Source: Desulfonema magnum
Lineage (GTDB): Bacteria > Desulfobacterota > Desulfobacteria > Desulfobacterales > 4be13
NCBI RefSeq assembly: GCF_017377395.1
Contig: NZ_CP061800.1
Coordinates: 6,779,633 to 6,843,632 of the forward strand
Reading direction: 5' to 3'
DNA: 64,000 nucleotides
Under the pieces are notes generated by a model. The model was not told where the DNA came from. It worked only from the letters and a program-made list of their open reading frames with translations, and ran no database searches. Positions 61,817 to 64,000 of the stretch are shown here, piece after piece (position 1 is the first letter of the stretch; the number at the start of each line of letters is the position of its first letter). A program made the position numbers and the translations under genes.

Positions 61817-62245
61817 ATGATAATTGACCAAGGAGAACTTCTGCAGGGAACAACAATGGTTTTCATGAAGGAATTCATGGAACTCACAGTGAGAGAATCT
61901 CACAACGCAGGAGATTTTATCTTTCACGAGGGCGATCAGGCGACTCAGTTTTACACCCTGATTAAGGGAAATGTGAAATTGAATGTTGGTGAGACCGGTC
62001 AGAAGGTTTATATTGTCAGCAGGTCAGGAGAAGCTTTTGGCTGGTCAAGTGTTGTGGGCAGAGATGTTTATTCCGCAGCAGCGGAATGTATGGAACCGAC
62101 AAGTCTGCTCAGAATTGACAGGGGAGATCTCCAACATCTCCTGGAAAAATACCCCGACTGCGGGCTGGTGTTCTATAAAAGCCTTTCAGAGGTTTTAGGA
62201 AAGCGCCTGCTTCAGTGCTACGAGATAATTTCTACTTTTTCCTAA
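61817..62245 (+). CDS. Cyclic-nucleotide-binding domain protein without DNA-binding domain
   Basis: ATG 61817 behind AAAGGAGGTTGCG gives 142 residues. They comprise one cNMP-binding barrel (AGDFIFHEGDQATQFYTLIK, VNVGETGQ-type turn, SGEAFGWSSVVG near the phosphate-binding cassette) and a short C-terminal helix (VLGKRLLQCYEI). The GE..W..(V/L)..R cassette lacks the full cAMP consensus (RSA), so the ligand is open. No helix-turn-helix follows, so it is not a CRP regulator. Its place behind the acyl-CoA synthetase gene may point to allosteric or partner-protein control. Confidence 0.85.
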   Translation: MIIDQGELLQGTTMVFMKEFMELTVRESHNAGDFIFHEGDQATQFYTLIKGNVKLNVGETGQKVYIVSRSGEAFGWSSVVGRDVYSAAAECMEPTSLLRIDRGDLQHLLEKYPDCGLVFYKSLSEVLGKRLLQCYEIISTFS

Positions 62246-63000
62246 GCAAAAATTTCTCTGCCACTCCGAGGCGGGGGACAAGCCTGACACTTTCGGGCTG
62301 AGTCACAGATTATAACAGTATGCTTTTATCAGACGAAATCCAAAAATGTATAATACATTTACTTTTTTTTATCGGGGCAAGGATATCAGACCGTATCTGT
62401 TCATAGTCTGACTGACTTGCCTCGCCTGTCACATTGTCTTACCAGGCTTTTCTCAGTGTCAGCCCAGATCGAAAATACGGAAAAAAACTGCTCCGGAGTG
62501 CGAAAAACATTTTCCGCAACAACTCCGGAAAATAAATTTCAGACACCGAATTTAATGCTTTTCCATATAACAGTCATCACTCGGCAATCACAACGAAATA
62601 TGAAAGTAAGTACCTGTCAAAATTTTTTATATATCTTTTTTCTGCGAACGGCGGAGAAACCCGGCTTTTTCCTTTGTCGGAGACGCATCATTCCGGAAAA
62701 AAAGCCGGGTTTCTTTCCGGACAAATATAAAAAACTTTTTGCTCAGGTACTTATCACTCGATAGACAAGTTTCTTTCTGTCATTCCGTTCGACTGAACTC
62801 ACGCCGAAGCCTATGAAAGCAGGCATCTGTTTTTGGACGATGCCGCGCTTCCGGAGACCGTGGATTCCTGCTTTCGCAGGAATGACAAAAAATTTGATTA
62901 TCGAATAACACCTAACACTTAACACCTAACACCTAACACCTAACACCTAACACCTAACACTTAACACCTAACACCTAGCACCTAACACCTAACACTTATA
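62246..63000. repeat. Repeat gap: 145-bp hairpin element, MITE-A copy 6, CACCTAA array
   Basis: A CTCCGGAGTGCGAAAAACAT fragment lies near 62490. 62608-62752 is the AAGTAC-ended element with its CCCGGC hairpin. 62756-62906 is MITE-A (ACTCGATAGACAAGTTTCTT to TTTGATTATCGA). 62907-63000 is about 13 CACCTAA/CACTTAA units ending at the next start codon. No gene. Confidence 0.88.
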
Positions 63001-63003
63001 ATT

Positions 63004-63558
63004 ATGGAATATCAAGATTCGGATGTTTTATTATTTTACGGCATAATCATCGTTTTTGTTATCATATATTTTGTCAGGAATAAACGCTCAAAGCCAGAAA
63101 CCACCAGAAAAGCTGAGACCGGCAGTCAGCCTGATTATCATCGTACTCCGGAATACCCGGTCGGCGTTCGAAACGCTGCTAACGCAGCCGGGGGAGAAAT
63201 TAAAGGTATTTTTGTTGTTGTCACCTCGTCCGAACCCCAGACCCAGTTGGTTGCGATGTCATTATCATCCCAGACCCTGAACAAAGGAAAATATGTGCGG
63301 GTTCTCTTATGCGGTCCAGGAGGGGATATTGCCCTTAAAAATGGAAAAGAGGTCATACTGAAACCAATAGACAAGTCGCCGCAGATGATCCTGAAAGGTC
63401 TGATCAAAAGCGGTGTCACTGTTGAAGTATGCCCGTTTTATCTGGCAAACAAGGAGGGGGCTTCAGAGTCAGATCTTATCGAAGGAATCAAAAAAGCGGA
63501 CCCTCCTCTTGTTGCGGACGGGCTGCTCGAACCCGGGGTTAAGCTCTTTACCTTCTGA
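63004..63558 (+). CDS. Membrane-anchored DsrE-like protein
   Basis: The 184-residue protein has an N-terminal TM helix (VLLFYGIIIVFVIIYFV) followed by a linker. A DsrE/DsrF-like domain then runs from about residue 66: GIFVVVTSSEPQTQLVAMSL, KYVRVLLCGPGGDIAL, and VTVEVCPFYLANKEGA, whose Cys could be the sulfur-carrying residue. DsrE-type proteins relay sulfur or bind small ligands; membrane attachment is uncommon. The start is set by ATG directly after the CACCTAA array, with no ribosome site. Confidence 0.78.
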   Translation: MEYQDSDVLLFYGIIIVFVIIYFVRNKRSKPETTRKAETGSQPDYHRTPEYPVGVRNAANAAGGEIKGIFVVVTSSEPQTQLVAMSLSSQTLNKGKYVRVLLCGPGGDIALKNGKEVILKPIDKSPQMILKGLIKSGVTVEVCPFYLANKEGASESDLIEGIKKADPPLVADGLLEPGVKLFTF

Positions 63559-63598
63559 CATCTCTCATAAGTACCAGACCATAAGTTTTTTGATGTTT

Positions 63599-63810
63599 GC
63601 CGGAAAGGAAACCCGGCTTTTTTCCGGGGATAATGTTCTCTCCTTAGCGGGAAAAAGCCGGGTTTCTCTGCCGCCCCGGAACATTCAGTAAGGCGGAGAT
63701 ATTTGCCCGGAAAAGAAACCCGGCTTTTTTCCGGGGATAATGTTCTTTCCTTAGCGGGAAAAAGCCGGGTTTCTCCGCCGCCCCGGAACATTCAGTAAAG
63801 CGGAGATATT
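63599..63810. repeat. Tandem duplication of a ~106-bp hairpin unit
   Basis: Two nearly identical units each contain GAAACCCGGCTTTTTTCCGG, GATAATGTTCT, AGCGGGAAAAAGCCGGGTTT and CCGCCCCGGAACATTCAGTA. Each can fold into the CCCGGC hairpin; the first lies 41 bp after the DsrE-like gene stop. Confidence 0.92.
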
Positions 63811-63854
63811 GAGGAGGCCCCGGGGGAATCGGGTAACTACAACATTTATTTTAA

Positions 63855-64000
63855 GCCTGTCGAAACAGTTCGTTGAGCCTGTCGAAACAGTTCGTTGAGC
63901 CTGTCGAAACAGTTCGTTGAGCCTGTCGAAACAGTTCGTTGAGCCTGTCGAAACAGTTCGTTGAGCCTGTCGAAACAGTTCGTTGAGCCTGTCGAAACAG
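63855..64000. repeat. 22-bp tandem repeat reaching the window edge
   Basis: GCCTGTCGAAACAGTTCGTT plus GA repeats at least 6.6 times without change. Each unit contains the palindrome CTGTCGAAACAG. The array continues past the window. Confidence 0.95.

Overview
The window looks like chromosome from a sulfate-reducing member of the Desulfobacterota, most likely a Desulfobacterales relative of Desulfonema or Desulfococcus. That placement is inferred from gene content: DsrC, a siroheme-decarboxylase-type AsnC protein, an Flx/MvhD electron-transfer module with a selenocysteine codon, a multihaem cytochrome c, and an anaerobe-style oxygen defence set (rubrerythrin, desulfoferrodoxin, rubredoxin, flavodoxin, cytochrome bd). 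No rRNA or taxonomic marker is present. About a quarter of the window is intergenic and crowded with short repeats.

Layout. 1-5.2 kb (minus strand): AhbA-like protein, YjbQ, DsrC, then flxD-C-B-A, whose first gene (mvhD/flxD) is read through a UGA codon. 5.2-8 kb: repeats, a 174-bp MITE and a ThiF/MoeB-like E1 enzyme. 8-13.3 kb: a 1133-residue lipoprotein with MopE-type calcium motifs and seven ~120-residue repeats, and an AAA ATPase. 13.5-18.4 kb (minus): an orphan DNA methyltransferase, polyprenyl synthase, RimO with heptamer arrays inside its coding sequence, and a membrane GHKL ATPase. 18.9-21.2 kb: an 11-CXXCH cytochrome interrupted by one in-frame UGA followed by a SECIS-like hairpin, and a periplasmic rhodanese. 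22.1-23.4 kb: tRNA-Ala and a decayed integrated element (higB relic, higA, integrase relic). 23.4-35 kb: single metabolic and unknown genes. 35.2-40.1 kb (minus): a signalling group (substrate-binding protein, HAMP histidine kinase, receiver-kinase-receiver hybrid) broken by an IS1 relic. 40.7-43 kb: glycosyltransferase 9 and an RDD membrane protein. 43.5-48.3 kb (minus): the oxygen and superoxide defence cluster. 48.8-53.8 kb: a 5'-nucleotidase-like enzyme, an amino-acid-binding protein and a PurD-like ATP-grasp protein. 54.5-58 kb: acetyl-CoA synthetase, GNAT acetyltransferase and AcuC-like deacetylase, resembling the acetylation control of acetate activation in Bacillus. 58-64 kb: palindromic tandem repeats, a second acyl-CoA synthetase, a cyclic-nucleotide-binding protein and a DsrE-like protein.

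The most unusual overall property is the repeat landscape. Tandem arrays with unrelated sequences (GAAACTT, TTAGGTG, ATTATCA, GAGAATT, GGGATTT) almost all have a 7-bp period. They sit directly at gene ends and in one case inside a gene. Several MITE-like inverted-repeat families are also present, one with perfect 9-bp target duplications at both copies. The strongest biological leads are the candidate selenocysteine-containing multihaem cytochrome, the heptamer-expanded RimO, and the acs-GNAT-deacetylase operon.
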